DNA from: Spartobacteria bacterium
GTDB lineage: Bacteria; Verrucomicrobiota; Verrucomicrobiia; Chthoniobacterales; Terrimicrobiaceae
DNA length: 5,507 nt
Direction: 5' to 3'
Assembly (NCBI GenBank): GCA_947487745.1
Contig: CANKXQ010000100.1
Coordinates: forward strand, 1-5,507
Made by a program: the position numbers and the translations under genes. Positions 4,983-5,507 of this stretch are shown here, one piece after another (positions within the stretch are counted from its first letter, which is position 1; every line of letters starts with the position of its first letter). Below the pieces are notes generated by a model. That model ran no database searches, had not been told where the DNA came from, and worked only from the letters and a program-made list of their open reading frames with translations.

Positions 4983-5507
4983 TTACAGTCCCGGGCTGGA
5001 GTGCATGATGCCGCCATCGGCAAAGATGGTGGTCGCGGTGAGGTAGCTGGCACCTTCGCCCGCGAGGAATGCCACAACGCTTCCGATCTCCTCCGGTTGG
5101 GCCATGCGGCCGAGCGGGATCGCGTCGTCGAGTTTTTTCAGCAAGGCGGGATCCTTCATTGTCGAGGTGTTGATCGGCGTGGCCACGGCTCCGGGGCCGA
5201 CGGCTGTGACCAGGATATTGTGCGGAGCGAGTTCCAAGCCGGCCGTGCGGGTCAGCATGCGCATGCCGCCTTTTGAGAGGCAGTAGGCGGTATTGCCTGG
5301 CATAGGCCAGTCTTCGTGAACCGATGTGATGTTGATGATGCGTCCACCGCCGCCTTGGGCGATCATTTGCTTGGCGGCGATCTGGGTGCCGAAGAAGGCG
5401 CTCTTGAGATTGATGTCGAGCACGCGTTGGTATTGTTCCTCGGTCGTATCGAGCACGGAGGTGCGTGTCTCCACGCCCGCATTGTTCACCATGATGTCGA
5501 GGCGGCC
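4983..5507 (-). CDS. Short-chain dehydrogenase/reductase, glucose 1-dehydrogenase-like, C-terminal part (5' end outside window)
   Basis: The frame is open to the right edge, giving 174 residues that begin GRLDIMVNNAGVE; the ATG inside this stretch is not the true start. About 80-90 N-terminal residues, including the TGxxxGIG cofactor loop, are outside the window. Classical SDR landmarks, numbered from the first visible residue, are NNAG (8-11), the structural Asn of DINLKSAFF (Asn33), and the catalytic Ser62, Tyr75 and Lys79 in INITSVHE...AYCLSKGG. Next come GPGAVATPIN (104-113), the PLGRMAQPEEIG stretch (131-142) and TIFADGGI near the end. The SVHE motif and TPIN after the PGA match glucose 1-dehydrogenases such as those of Bacillus, so NAD(P)-dependent oxidation of a sugar or related alcohol is likely. 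SDR substrates cannot be fixed from motifs. The TAA ends 174 bases before the next gene, so this is probably a separate transcript. Confidence 0.93.
   Translation of the reverse strand, partial: GRLDIMVNNAGVETRTSVLDTTEEQYQRVLDINLKSAFFGTQIAAKQMIAQGGGGRIINITSVHEDWPMPGNTAYCLSKGGMRMLTRTAGLELAPHNILVTAVGPGAVATPINTSTMKDPALLKKLDDAIPLGRMAQPEEIGSVVAFLAGEGASYLTATTIFADGGIMHSSPGL

Noticed and set aside
1..5507. CRISPR array, tRNA, rRNA, insertion sequence or attachment site
   Set aside because: No spaced direct repeats, cloverleaf-like sequence, rRNA-like stretch, transposase-like protein or terminal inverted repeats were found. Nearly all bases are explained by the six genes.

Overview
All supported genes in this window lie on the minus strand, so the region reads from high to low coordinates. 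It looks like ordinary bacterial chromosome: coding density is high, genes abut or overlap by 4 bases, and I see no mobile element, CRISPR array, tRNA or rRNA. GC is moderately high in most genes but clearly lower in the glycosyltransferase gene. No operon gene start has a convincing Shine-Dalgarno sequence. The gene mix, a histone-like Lys/Ala/Pro tail and the weak ribosome binding sites would suit a Verrucomicrobiota/PVC-type or related Gram-negative bacterium. That placement is only an inference.

Layout in transcription order: (1) 5507-4983, the C-terminal two thirds of a classical short-chain dehydrogenase, closest by motif to glucose 1-dehydrogenases; its N-terminus is outside the window. 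(2) 4982-4809, a 174-base intergenic gap with two imperfect inverted repeats and no clear promoter or terminator. (3) 4808-3246, a GT-B-type glycosyltransferase with a long, charged, Lys-rich C-terminal tail. (4) 3237-2200, an eight-helix-type membrane protein of the lysylphosphatidylglycerol synthase TM-region/UPF0104 (AglD2-like) family. (5) 2203-1274, a permease of the DUF318/ArsP_1 (YcgR-like) family. (6) 1277-480, its usual partner, a TIGR03943/DUF1980 (YcgQ-like) protein. (7) 478 to the window edge, the N-terminal part of a secreted GHL10-family glycoside hydrolase-like protein (the family of E. coli DigH and B. subtilis YngK).

Genes 3 to 7 have junctions of +8, -4, -4 and +1 bases and are almost certainly one operon. 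Three of its products suggest cell-envelope glycan or glycolipid work: a cytoplasmic sugar transferase, a polytopic envelope-lipid-type membrane protein and an exported glycan-active enzyme. The YcgR/YcgQ-type pair is a putative transporter with cysteine motifs that could bind metal. No single gene is new at family level. The points worth a second look are the joining of these families in one coupled operon, and the unusual glycosyltransferase: basic tail, no canonical EX7E pair, in-frame A-tract slippery heptamers and lower GC.
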